NCBI GenBank assembly: GCA_902793295.1
Contig: CADBDA010000013.1
Coordinates: forward strand, 61,786 to 125,785
Length of the DNA: 64,000 nucleotides
Origin: an uncultured Bacteroidota bacterium
GTDB taxonomy: Bacteria > Bacteroidota > Bacteroidia > Bacteroidales > P3
Reading direction: 5' to 3'
The notes under the pieces were generated by a model. That model was not told the DNA's origin, did not search any database, and was given only the letters and a program-made list of their open reading frames with translations. Of the stretch, positions 41,867-52,700 are shown one piece after another. Both the position numbers and the translations under genes were made by a program. The stretch's first letter is position 1. The number at the start of each line of letters is the position of its first letter.

Positions 41867-43273
41867 ATGCTTAAAGTCATCCGTTCCGCTATGAATCACA
41901 TCGCTCCATTCGCCACCCGATTCGCCCGCCCCTTGCTGCTCCTCGCCGCCCTGGTCTGCCTCTGCCCGCTTTCCCTTCGGGCGCAGGACGAACCTGTCAT
42001 CGACAAGGTCGTCGCTGTCGTGGGCAAAAATATTGTCAAACTGTCCGAGGTCGAAAATAGCTACGCCGCTGTCCGACTGCGGCAGGGCTACGACAACGCC
42101 TTCCAAAACCGCTGCCAGATCCTCGAAAGCATCCTCATCTCCAAGTTGCTCATGCACAAGGGCGAAGTCGACAGCACCGAAATCTCCGACGAGACCGTCG
42201 AACAGAATGTGCAGAACTACCTCAAAAACTACGAGCGCCAGTACGGCAGCCACGAGGCTATCCGCCAGGCTACTGGCTATTCCTTCAACGAACTCCACGA
42301 CCTTCTTTTCAAGATGATTCGCGAACGTATGCTCGTCGACCAGGTGCAGTACGACCTCACTTCGGATGTTAAGGTGACTCCCTTCGAGGTCTCCAACTAT
42401 TTCAACAGCATCCCGCCCGACAGCATCCCTATGATCGACGAGACTTTCGAAATCGCCGAAATCGTTCGTACGCCTTCTGTCTCTGAGGCGGAACGCGACC
42501 GTGTCCGCAACGAGCTCAACGCCCTGCGCCAGCGGGTACTCGACGGGGCTCAGTTCTCCATGCTGGCCACCCTCTATTCCGAGGACCAGGCTTCTGCCGT
42601 CAAAGGGGGCGAACTGGGCTTCTTCAACCGGGGGGTCATGGTGGCCGAATTCGAAGCGGCGGCCTTCGCCCTCAAGCCGGGCGAGGTGTCTCCCGTCATC
42701 GAGACTCAGTTCGGATTCCATATCATCCAGCTCATCGAACGTCGGGGCAACACCATCAACTGCCGCCACATCCTCATGTCGCCCAAGGTCTCGCCCGAAG
42801 ACCTCCTTCGTCAGCGCATCCTTCTCGACAGCATCGCCCAGCAGATCCGTCTGGGTCACATCTCCTTCGCCGACGCGGCACGTCGCTTCTCCGAAAGCCC
42901 CAACCGCATCCAGGGGGGCGCCGTCACCCATCCCTCCAACGGCGGACTCAAATTCACCCTCGCCGACCTCCGGCAGCTCTATCCGGGCATCTCCTTCTCC
43001 CAGATGAATGCGGGCGAAGTCTCCAATGCCTCACAGTTCAAGACCGAGCTCAATCAGGATGCCTACCGCATCGTCTCCGTCGTCCGCCGCAACTCCGCCC
43101 ACCGGGCCAACCTCTCCGACGACTACGACCGCATCTATTACGCCGCCCTCGAACGGGCCAAACAGGACAAACTCTACGCTTGGGCGGCCAAAAACATCAA
43201 AAGCACCTACATCCACATCGACCCCGAATTCCAGTCCTGCTCCTTCCGCCTCAAATGGTTCGACAACAATTGA
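41867..43273 (+). CDS. surA: SurA-like periplasmic chaperone / parvulin isomerase
   Basis: A 468-residue periplasmic folding factor for outer-membrane proteins. The signal peptide is the hydrophobic stretch ending CPLSLRAQ. The SurA N-terminal domain includes 'VIDKVVAVVGKNIVKLSEVE', and two parvulin domains follow: 'FEIAEIVRTPSVSEAERD' to 'FGFHIIQLIERRG', then 'NCRHILMSPKVSPEDLLRQ' to the C-terminus. It is separated from the upstream parvulin gene by three bases. ATG 41867 is the frame start; ATG 41891 is an alternative that still keeps a signal-like segment. Confidence 0.9.
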   Translation: MLKVIRSAMNHIAPFATRFARPLLLLAALVCLCPLSLRAQDEPVIDKVVAVVGKNIVKLSEVENSYAAVRLRQGYDNAFQNRCQILESILISKLLMHKGEVDSTEISDETVEQNVQNYLKNYERQYGSHEAIRQATGYSFNELHDLLFKMIRERMLVDQVQYDLTSDVKVTPFEVSNYFNSIPPDSIPMIDETFEIAEIVRTPSVSEAERDRVRNELNALRQRVLDGAQFSMLATLYSEDQASAVKGGELGFFNRGVMVAEFEAAAFALKPGEVSPVIETQFGFHIIQLIERRGNTINCRHILMSPKVSPEDLLRQRILLDSIAQQIRLGHISFADAARRFSESPNRIQGGAVTHPSNGGLKFTLADLRQLYPGISFSQMNAGEVSNASQFKTELNQDAYRIVSVVRRNSAHRANLSDDYDRIYYAALERAKQDKLYAWAAKNIKSTYIHIDPEFQSCSFRLKWFDNN

Positions 43274-43349
43274 CCTCCTTCTTTAGGTATTAAGGTATAA
43301 CATTATAATAACGTTAAGCGGTCCATTCGCTCATTCATCATTTTTCAAA

Positions 43350-44306
43350 ATGCTTTCCCCTCTCGTCAATCACTATCATCTCCTCAAACAGGAAATATCC
43401 CATCGCATCATCGGTCAGGATGAGGCCGTCGACAGCCTCCTCATCGCTATCTTCTCCGGCGGCCATTGTCTTCTTGTGGGCGTCCCGGGCCTCGCCAAAA
43501 CGCTTATGGTCAACACCCTCGCCCAAACGCTGGGACTCTCCTTCTCCCGCATCCAGTTCACCCCTGACCTCATGCCGTCCGACATCACCGGCAGCGAAAT
43601 CCTCGACCAGCAGCGGCAGTTCCGCTTCGTCAAGGGGCCGCTCTTCGCCAATATCCTCCTGGCCGACGAAATCAACCGCACTCCGCCCAAGACGCAGTCC
43701 GCCCTCCTCGAGGCCATGCAGGAACACGCCGTCACCGTCGCGGGCAACACCTATCCGCTCCAGCCGCCGTTCTTCGTCCTCGCTACCCAGAACCCCATCG
43801 AGCAGGAGGGCACCTACCCGCTTCCCGAAGCTCAGCTCGACCGCTTCATGTTCAACGTGCTGGTCGATTATCCTTCCTTCAACGAGGAGGTCGACATCGT
43901 CCGCCAGACCACCGTCGACCTCGATACGCCGGTCAACAACGTCCTCTCCGCTCAGCAGATTGTCGACTACCAGCGTCTTATCCGCTCCATCCCCGTGCCC
44001 GACAATGTCATCTCCTATGCCGTCCGCCTCGTTGCGGCTACCCGCCCCGCAGCCAACGGGGGCACCATCGCTTCCAAGTATATCTCTTGGGGCGCCGGCC
44101 CCCGTGCTTCTCAGTATCTTGTCGTCGCCGCCAAAACCCACGCCGCCCTCCACGGCAAATACTCCCCCGACATCGAGGACGTCATCGCTGTCGCCCTCCC
44201 CGTGCTCCGCCACCGCATCGTCCGCAACTATTTCGCCGAAGCCGAATCCCTCTCCGCCGACACCATCATCAACCAGCTGATCGAATCCACCCCCCGCTCC
44301 CAATAA
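43350..44306 (+). CDS. MoxR-family AAA+ ATPase
   Basis: A 318-residue MoxR AAA+ protein. The family acts as a chaperone-like ATPase, often inserting metal cofactors or remodelling VWA-domain proteins. Walker A is GVPGLAKT (44-51), Walker B is 'NILLADEINRTPPKTQ', sensor 1 is 'LATQNPIEQEGTYPLPEAQ', the arginine finger region is 'LDRFMFN' and the C-terminal lid is 'ISWGAGPRASQYLVVAAKT'. It follows the SurA-like gene by 76 bases. No VWA or DUF58 partner is present in the window, but the next gene encodes a secreted protein that is probably cotranscribed. Confidence 0.95.
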   Translation: MLSPLVNHYHLLKQEISHRIIGQDEAVDSLLIAIFSGGHCLLVGVPGLAKTLMVNTLAQTLGLSFSRIQFTPDLMPSDITGSEILDQQRQFRFVKGPLFANILLADEINRTPPKTQSALLEAMQEHAVTVAGNTYPLQPPFFVLATQNPIEQEGTYPLPEAQLDRFMFNVLVDYPSFNEEVDIVRQTTVDLDTPVNNVLSAQQIVDYQRLIRSIPVPDNVISYAVRLVAATRPAANGGTIASKYISWGAGPRASQYLVVAAKTHAALHGKYSPDIEDVIAVALPVLRHRIVRNYFAEAESLSADTIINQLIESTPRSQ

Positions 44307-44331
44307 CCCGTTAAAGCCCCTAAGGACCTTA
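44306..44331. repeat. Short CCTTAA-like repeats after the MoxR gene
   Basis: A short stretch with the motifs GTTAAAG, CCCTAAGG and ACCTTACC resembles the CCTTAA group at 39691-39741. Confidence 0.4.
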
Positions 44332-44399
44332 CCCCCCCAAAATAAAAACCAAGTAGCGTAATCCATCTTAATTCCTCAATCGTTATAAGTTTTTGATTC

Positions 44400-45659
44400 A
44401 TGAAATTCTTCCTCCGCCTCCTGCTCCTCCTCTCTGTGCTGCCGCTCTCCGCACAGACGGGCATCTATATCCCCAGCGCCAAACCCATCAAGAACATGCA
44501 GCGCGCCATGGTCAACCCCGAGCATTTCTGCCTCCTCATCCGCTATCCGGGCAACGCCCCCGACTATCCCGTCGACGCGCTCGACTGGCTCGATTCGGCC
44601 TACTCCGTCGCCTTCTCGCGCTCCAACCCCATGCTCTATTCCATCACCATCGAGGGCTACTCCAACAACCAGTCGCTCAACACCCAACGGGTCGACGCTG
44701 TCTACAACTACTTCGCCAATCGCTCCTATGCGCCCTTCCCCATCCGCTACGCGGCCAACCCCATCTCGTGCCACTGTCACGGCGACACCCTCGAACTTGT
44801 CCGCTACGAGGTGCCTGTCGACCGCCGGGCTTTTATCACCAACGATCTGCCCCCCAGCCGCCGCACCTTCAACGGCTCCATCGATCTCGACAACTGCGTC
44901 CTCGTCTCCTTCCGCAACAATCCCGACGAGTGTCTGGGCGCCGCTCGCGGCTGCATCATCCCCGCCCACGACACCACCATCCGGGCCTACTATGCTTCCG
45001 TCTTCATCAAGCAAGGGGCCCTCTATTCCGTTCGCGGCACCAAGGACACCTGCCCCCCCAACCCGCTCTTCTCCATCGAGGAGCATCTCGACTACCGCCC
45101 CATCCTTGAGGACTATTTCCTCGTGCCTCACCGCAAGCAGATCATCCTTCAGGTGGGCTACGTCGTCCTCCACAGCAGCATCAACCGCGCCTACGGCGAA
45201 TGCTCCCAGCCGCTCCCCGATTCCATCTATGTCCGCTTCCCGGTTACCCAGGACCAACTCGACAACAAGATCCGCATCTTCGGCAAGAAGCACTCGCCCA
45301 AGGGCACCGAATACAAGGCGCTCACCACCAAAAAAATTCCTTCCAAGGTCTCCCTCAACATCCAGGCGGCCGTCAATGTCTCCCAGCTCGACACCATCTT
45401 CCTCGGCAAACGTATCCAGCCCGACGAAATCGACGACTACTTCTACGAGTGCAAGACCGACCTCGAACAGGGCTCCTTCTCCTACAACGGTCGCCACTAC
45501 AAGGCCTTTCGCCTCGACCGTCACGGTAACTACGAGATCAAGAAGCCGCTCCGTCTCCTCTTGCGCATCGTCGACGACGAACCGGACCCGCTCGACGACG
45601 ACGTCGACTCCCCCGCCTCCGATCCTCGCTACTCCGACGACGAGTCGCTCGACGAGTGA
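44400..45659 (+). CDS. Secreted protein with OmpA-like motif, function unknown
   Basis: The 419-residue protein has a signal peptide (MKFFLRLLLLLSVLPLSAQ). A stretch around residues 80-105 ('SITIEGYSNNQSLNTQRVDA' then 'VYNYFANR') resembles the core of OmpA peptidoglycan-binding domains. The middle is beta-rich with several Cys ('ISCHCHGD', 'CLGAARGCII', 'TCPPNPLF') and the C-terminal 40 residues are strongly acidic ('DDEPDPLDDDVD'). It lies 93 bases after the MoxR gene. I do not recognise the family as a whole. Confidence 0.78.
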   Translation: MKFFLRLLLLLSVLPLSAQTGIYIPSAKPIKNMQRAMVNPEHFCLLIRYPGNAPDYPVDALDWLDSAYSVAFSRSNPMLYSITIEGYSNNQSLNTQRVDAVYNYFANRSYAPFPIRYAANPISCHCHGDTLELVRYEVPVDRRAFITNDLPPSRRTFNGSIDLDNCVLVSFRNNPDECLGAARGCIIPAHDTTIRAYYASVFIKQGALYSVRGTKDTCPPNPLFSIEEHLDYRPILEDYFLVPHRKQIILQVGYVVLHSSINRAYGECSQPLPDSIYVRFPVTQDQLDNKIRIFGKKHSPKGTEYKALTTKKIPSKVSLNIQAAVNVSQLDTIFLGKRIQPDEIDDYFYECKTDLEQGSFSYNGRHYKAFRLDRHGNYEIKKPLRLLLRIVDDEPDPLDDDVDSPASDPRYSDDESLDE

Positions 45660-45713
45660 CCTTCTTTTTACCGTTCTCCCCCTTTTTCAATTTTTTTTTC
45701 AACCCTACTCCTT

Positions 45714-46532
45714 ATGGCTTACCTCCAAACCGATGTCACCAAGGTGACCACCAAAGTGCTCCAGAATATGAAACTCCATGGCGAGAAAATCGCTATGCTC
45801 ACCGCCTACGACTACTCCATGGCGCAACTCATCAACCGCACCAAAATCGATGTCGTCCTCGTCGGCGACAGCGCCGCCAACGTCATGGAGGGCTACCAGA
45901 CCACCCTCCCCATCACCCTCGACGAGATGATCGTCTACGCCTCCTCCGTCACCCGCGCCATCTCCCGGGCCCTCGTTGTCGTCGACATGCCCTTCGGCAC
46001 CTATCAGGGCAACTCCAAGCAGGCTCTCGCCTCCGCCATCCGCATCATGAAGGAGACCGGCGCCGACGCCGTCAAGCTCGAAGGGGGCGAAGAGGTGCTC
46101 GAATCCATCCAACGCATCCTCTCTGCCGGCATCCCCGTCATGGGGCATCTGGGCCTTACCCCGCAAAGCATCAACAAATTCGGCACCTATGCCGTCCGCG
46201 CCACCGAACCGGACGAGGCCCAGCGGCTCCTCCACGACGCCCATGTCCTGCAGCATGCCGGCTGCTTCGCCCTCGTCCTCGAAAAAATCCCCGCCGCTCT
46301 CGCCGCCACCATCTCGTCCGAAATCAAAATCCCCATCATCGGTATCGGCGCCGGCCCCCACGTCGACGGCCAGGTGCTGGTGCTCCAGGACATGCTGGGT
46401 ATCACCCAGCAGTTCAAACCGCGCTACCTCCGCCTCTACGGCACCTTCGGCGACGACATCTCCTCCGCCATCCAACAGTACGTCTCCGACGTCAAAACCT
46501 CCAATTTCCCCAACGAAAAGGAACAGTACTGA
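45714..46532 (+). CDS. panB: 3-methyl-2-oxobutanoate hydroxymethyltransferase
   Basis: The first committed enzyme of pantothenate synthesis, which transfers a hydroxymethyl group from methylene-THF to ketoisovalerate. The 272-residue protein has the TIM-barrel motifs '[15 protein letters not shown]', '[22 protein letters not shown]', '[12 protein letters not shown]', 'AVKLEGGEE', '[15 protein letters not shown]', '[10 protein letters not shown]' and '[22 protein letters not shown]'. The metal-binding aspartate of the VGDS motif and the catalytic Glu of 'LEKIP' are present. It closes the plus-strand block, and a gap of 230 bases precedes the giant protein gene. Confidence 0.98.
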   Translation: MAYLQTDVTKVTTKVLQNMKLHGEKIAMLTAYDYSMAQLINRTKIDVVLVGDSAANVMEGYQTTLPITLDEMIVYASSVTRAISRALVVVDMPFGTYQGNSKQALASAIRIMKETGADAVKLEGGEEVLESIQRILSAGIPVMGHLGLTPQSINKFGTYAVRATEPDEAQRLLHDAHVLQHAGCFALVLEKIPAALAATISSEIKIPIIGIGAGPHVDGQVLVLQDMLGITQQFKPRYLRLYGTFGDDISSAIQQYVSDVKTSNFPNEKEQY

Positions 46533-46762
46533 CCCCCCCTCTCCCAGCGATAATCCCCCTCCCCAAAACACTCGGTTTGCAACCTGCCAATTGTCACCAT
46601 TTTCCGCCGTTCGAACAGAAAGCGTCTTGTGCAGACGACAATCGCCGCCGGGGGTGCGCCAAGGGGAGCGGTGATGGGAGAACCATTCCGGACGCCGTTT
46701 TTCGAAGTGACACCGCTATACGAACACCAAACCAACGAAAAAAGCATCGTGATTGAAGAACC

Positions 46763-49700
46763 ATGAAAACAATGGATTCCATATCGTTCCCTTCTCGAGC
46801 AATTTCGGTTTCCCTTTTCCTCTGTTTGTTGTCTTTTCTGCTGCTTCCAACCCTCCTTCCGGCCCAAACCACCCATGCCTTGGTCAACAACCGTTGGATT
46901 GAGGTGGATGGCTGTGCCTTTCCCGAAGGCGTCATTTGCGACAATGGCGGACCAAACTGCGACTACAATCCCAATTTCGACGGCGGCTGCGTCGTCTATA
47001 CCTCTCCCGGTGCCACGATCAGCCTTTACGGCCGCTATGACACCGAAGTGTCTTACGACCTCATCACCGTCTACGACGGCTATCGCGACAGCGGCACACC
47101 ATTGGCGGAGACGCTGTCCGGAAACGACACGCTGGTGCTCACGTCGACGACCGGGTTCCTCTCCATAAGGTTCCAGACCGATGGAGCCACCAACCGCTCG
47201 GGATTTTTGTTTCGCTACCAAGTGACGGGGCGCGACTCCCTATGCGAAAACGTTGTCGACAATTTCACCCTGACGTTGCTCACACCCACCGAGGTGGCCC
47301 TCTCATGGTCCAACAGCCATCCCGAACGCCCGTTGGTCCTTGGTCTGAACGACTCGCTCTTTGCGGCTTCAGGTAACGGCTACACCTTCTCTCATCTTGC
47401 ACCAGCCCATCTTTATCATCTGTCTGTTGCCGACTCGGCCCATGCCGACAATCGGTGTTGCTACAGCCATTTCTCTTTTCGGACGCCTTGCGTCGATAGC
47501 GTTCTGGCTCCGTTCCTCGAGGATTTCGACGGCTACGGCATCGGTCCCGATGTGATTCCTGATTGCTGGACCCGACTGTCCAATTTCGACGACGACCTGA
47601 ACCAGCCGCAGATCACTGCATCGCCTGCCGCCGATGGCGGCGCGCTGCGTCTGTATTGTGGCAGCAACAATGTGGGTGGACATTTCTCCATGGTGGTGTC
47701 TCCGCATATCACTACTCCTGTCGCTTCGCTCATGGTGCGTCTCCGCATCCGGTCACCTCACGTCGGTGTCTCGCTTCAAGTGGGCCTGTGCGAGGGCAAT
47801 TCGCTCTATACAAACAATTTTGTCCCTGTCTCAACCCTCACGACTACATTCGCTGACGTCTGGCAGGAATATGTCGTACCGCTCGATGCTGTGCAGGCTT
47901 CCGGTCGACGCATCGCTTTGCGCATGTTGCGTAGTCAGCAGGATGCCAACCAGCGTGAGGTGTGGGTCGATAGTCTTTCGGTGGAGTGCTGCGGGGTGTC
48001 CCATCCCGTGGCGTTCAACCGGTCTACGCATAGCCTTTGGCTGCAGTGGGACAACTATGGTGTGGTGTCGGGCACCGATGTTGAGATAGGACCCTTGGGT
48101 TTCGTGGCTGGCACCGGCCGTCGGCTGACGGATGTCAGTTCGCCTTTACGCATCGATAGCTTGCAGCCTGCCACAGCCTATGAACTTCATGTCATCCCGC
48201 GTTGTCAGGGGTGCGCTCCTCTAGAGCCTTATGCCTCCACTTCGGCCTGCACCCTTCAACCAGACTTGCCTGTAGCGCAACTGTGCGAGTCGTTCGAGTC
48301 TCCATCGTCGGGGTTGCCATTCGGATGGCGTGCAGTGGGCGATAACGATGGTGCCGTGTGGGCCTCGCTTCAGTCCAATCGTTCGTTCGAGGGGCAACAG
48401 TCGCTTTCGCTCGCGGCCAGCACGCTCCATCCGCAACGCACCGTGCTTCTGCCTCTTTTTGACACTGTTTCGGTCGCCTCCCTCAAAATGGCTTTCCGTT
48501 GCTTCTCGCTGTCGCCGGCTCGGCTGTTGGTCGGTGTGGTGGAAAGTCCGGAGAATGTCACCGACTTCGAGGTCGTCGACACGGTTACCGTCCATTCAAC
48601 ACAACAGTGGCTGTCTTCCGAGGTCGATTTCGCCCATTATCAGGGGTCGGCATCGTGTATCGCTTTGCGCCCGCTGGAAACCGATGGCGTTATCTTTGTC
48701 GACAACCTCCAACTGGGTTCCTGCCTCTTGTCTGGTGTCCGCGTCTCGCAAGTCTCCTCTACCGGTCTGCTGGTGCAATGGTCGCTGCCTGATGGCAATC
48801 ACCCGCTCGACAGCGTCGCCGTCCTTTGGGGTGCTCCGGGTTTCGTGGCCGACACGGCACGACGGCTGGTGGTCGCTGCAGGAACCGATCTGCAGTCTGC
48901 GCCGCAGGTGGCGCTTCAGGGGCTCGTCCCTTCTACCGACTACGAACTGTTGGTCTATGCATTCTGTGGCGCTTCGTGGCATCCATGCGATATGAACCGC
49001 CTCAGTGTCCGTACGCTCTCCAACGACATCTCCCTGCCTTTCTGCGCCGATTTTGAAAACGGGGGAGCTTTCCCCGAGGGATGGTCCCGTTGCAACACCT
49101 TTGGCGGCTATCCTGCTGTGACCTCCGAAACGGCGCGTGGCGGTTCCTATGCACTGGCATTCGATAGCTACGGCTCTCTTGATGAGCCTTACAGTATGGT
49201 TGCGCTGCCCTATCTGGCCCAGGCCGACATCCGCCAGTTGGTGCTCTCTTTCCATTCTTGGGCGTGGTGCAATAGCGGCCGGCTGCAGGTGGGGGTGATG
49301 GACAATCCCGACGACCTCTCTTCGTTCCAATTGGTGGCTTCACTTCCGGTATCGGCTTCCCAATGGCGCGAGCATTCGGTGTCGTTCGCTGACTATGTCG
49401 GCACCGGCCGCCACATCGCCATCCGTCTCTGTCAGGAGGGCTCCTGTCTGGGCAACAGCAGGGTGATTGTCGACGACTTGATGCTTTCTTCCTGCATCGT
49501 CTCCAATATCCGCCACTCCGACATCAATTCGCATAGCGTCACCATAAGTTGGGATTCTTTGGGAACGTCATTTACCGGTGCGGTTGTCGAATTGGGTCGC
49601 ATCGGTTTCACCCGGGGGACGGGCTCGCTCAGCGGCCTTGTCCGGGGCGGCAGCCTCGTCGTCGATACGCTTCAACGGGGCACCACCTACAATTATTATG

Positions 49701-52700
49701 TCTATCCTCTTTGCGCCGACAGCGCTTCGGCTTGTCTCGCGTCGCGCTATGGGTTCACGTCGCTTCCCGAATCGCTTGTCGACGGCTGGTGCAACGACTT
49801 CGACCATCTCTCCTTGTTCCCCGACGGATGGCAGCGTCCGCTTGTTGTGGCGGGCTATCCCAAGTTGGTCGACGACACGCTGGCAGGGGGCAAGTGCTTC
49901 ACGCTCTTCTCGTCCAACAGCGCCCCTTCCATGCTGCTCCTTCCGCCGCTGGAGGAGGATTCGCTTTCGGGTCTCTTCCTGCGGGTATCCATCGGAGGCA
50001 GCCGCGATTATGAGTGCAATTGCCGCCTGTCGCTGGGCTTCCTCACCGATCCGTCGGACCCGGCTTCCTTCGAACCGCTCGATTCGCTCAATCTTACCCA
50101 TAGCGACAGTCGACCCTATATTTTTGACCTTGGCCGCTATTCGGGCACGGGTCGCCATCTGGCGTTCCTCAAGGAGGGCAGCCTTTATGCTACTGTCGAC
50201 AATTTGGCGCTCTCGCGCTGCTTTCCTTCTGATGCGACGGCCAGTGCCGTCACCGACCGTTCCTTCACCCTCTCCTGGCGTCGGGCGGCTTGCTCCGACA
50301 CTACCTGGGTGGCATTGTCGGCCGATGCGGCTGCACCCCATTCGCAACAGCTGTATTGCATTCCTGTGGCCGACACCGTGCTGCATGTCGACAGCCTCCG
50401 TCCGGGAGCAGTCTGCCGTTGTCTGCTTTGGGGCTCCGCCGCCGACACTGCAAGCCCTTGCCGCGCCGTCAGCCTCGTGGTGCCTTTGCTCCCGCCGCCG
50501 CTGACTGCACCGGTATGCTTCGATTTCAATGGCGAAACGCCCGGCACGCTGCCCTATGGTTGGTCAGCTCCCGAAGGAGACACCGTTTTCGTCGACGGCT
50601 CTACTGCGCGTGGTGCACGTTCGCTGAGGCTTCGCAGTCGACCTTGCGGGGCGATATCTTCCGACGATGTCACTGTTGTTATGCCTTCGGTCGATAGTGT
50701 CAATCTGGCCGGGCTGTACCTCGATTTCTGGTTCTTCGATGACAACCAGCAGGGGGGCTCGCATCTGGTGGTGGGAGTGACCGAAAATCCGCAGGACGGC
50801 GCATCATTCGCTCCAATCGACACGTTCACCGTCTCGCCTTCCGCTTGGCACCATCTGCATCTGTCGCTGGCGCCCTATGCGGGCAGCGGCCGCCACGTCG
50901 CTTTCCGCTATGGGGTGGACAACCCGTGTCACAGAGCGTCGGCTTTCCTCGATGATGTCGCGTTGGATGTTGGTCGCATCAATTCCTGTTCGGCGACGCC
51001 AACTTCCGAACACTCGGTCGCTCTTTCGTGGGATGCCACCCCTGCGGTCGACAGCGTTTGGGTGGAATACCTGGCCACGCAGGGCGATTTCGATTCGGGC
51101 GATGGCGTGCGTCTGGCGCTGGCCGCTTCGCCGGTCACGGTCTCGGGACTCGACGCGGGCACACGATATGTCTTTCATTTCCATACGGCTGCCGACGCCT
51201 GCAATTATGTGACGGCGGTGGCCGAGACGCCGTTCGAACGCGAAGGGCTGCCGCTCTGCGATGACTTCGAGTCGGCTGCCTCGGGAGCGTTCCCGCCGCA
51301 GTGGGGTCACATGGGTGGTGCGGGCGACAGCCTGACGCTCTCTTCGGCGGACAACCACACTGCCGGTGGCGGCCGCTCCTTGCGCATGTCGGTGTCCGCC
51401 GACGGCAGTGCCACGTTGATTTTGCCACGTCTGCAGACCTGTCCGGACTGCCCGCAGCGCGACAGCCTCTATGGGCTCTTCTGGCTTCGCCCAGTGAGCG
51501 GCAGCGGACGGTTCGAGTCTGGTTACGTGTCCGACGCTGGCGATGCCGATACCTTCACCGCTGCTGGCGATTCGTTGATGCTCGCGTCCGACGGTCTGTG
51601 GCAGCGACAGCTGCTCCAGTTCCATCATGCCAACGACAGCACCGTACGGTTGGCCGTACGCCTCAGCGCCACCGACGGGGTGGGGGCGGTCGTGTTGGTC
51701 GACGACATCTGCCTGCAGTCGTGTGTCGCCACAGGGGTGACGCTGAGCCAAGTGGGGACTCACTCCGTCGTGGTGGAATGGATGGGTTATGGAACCGACA
51801 GTTTGCTGTGCGAATACGGACCGACGGGATTCGTGCCCGGCACGGGCCATAGCGTGGTGCTCACCGCCACGTACGACACGATAGGCAATCTGACTGCAGC
51901 CACAGCATACGATTTCTTGTTCACTGCCGCATGCCGATGCGGACAAACCGGACGAGTTTCGACAACCGACGGCGACGATGTCATTTGGCGTTTGAGAGCG
52001 CGAACACTGCCAGAGGCGGTGCTGCTGCCCTGGTGCGAGACGTTTGAAAGCGACACAGCGACCCTTGCCGCAGTCTGGTGCCGCCCGACGGAGGGGAATG
52101 GCAGTTGTCCTTCTTTAGCCCTGTCGCCCGGTGGAGGCCAATGCTTGCAGCTTTCGGCCGGCGTGACGACTCCTGCCACCGCCCTGCTGCCGCCTGTGGG
52201 TGCGGGGCAGGGGAGTGGGGCATTGCTTTCATTCGACGCCTATGCCAACAATGTGACGGCGACGGGCAACGGCGCACGTTTCCTGGTGGCATTGCAGTCC
52301 CATCCCGACAGCGTGGCTTCTCGTGTGGTGATCGACACCTTGTCTTTGGACCAACCTGGCGTCTGGCAACGTTTCGTGGTCGATTTGAACGATGACCTTG
52401 TCGGAAATCCTTTTGTCTCGCTTGTCTTTGAAAGCAATGGAGGAACTGTCCGTTGCTTTGTCGATAATGTCAGTTTGACTCATTGTGCTGTTCGCGACGC
52501 GTCGCTATATGTGGAGTCCGACAGCCTTGTGGTCTCTTGGATCGCCCTCCAGGCACCCCAGTCGGTGGCAGTGGAGTATGGCCCGCAGGGCTTCACTCCA
52601 GGACAGGGAACCACGTTGTCTGTCATGGGGTCGGAATGCCGTATCGGCGGATTGGATATGCGGACGGCCTACGACGTTTACGTGTCGCCGCGCTGCGATG

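Noticed and set aside
40733..42931. 732-residue antisense open frame across two parvulin genes
   Set aside because: The composition (Asp/Val/Glu/Gly-rich) is typical of antisense of GC-rich genes; both plus-strand genes have clear domains.
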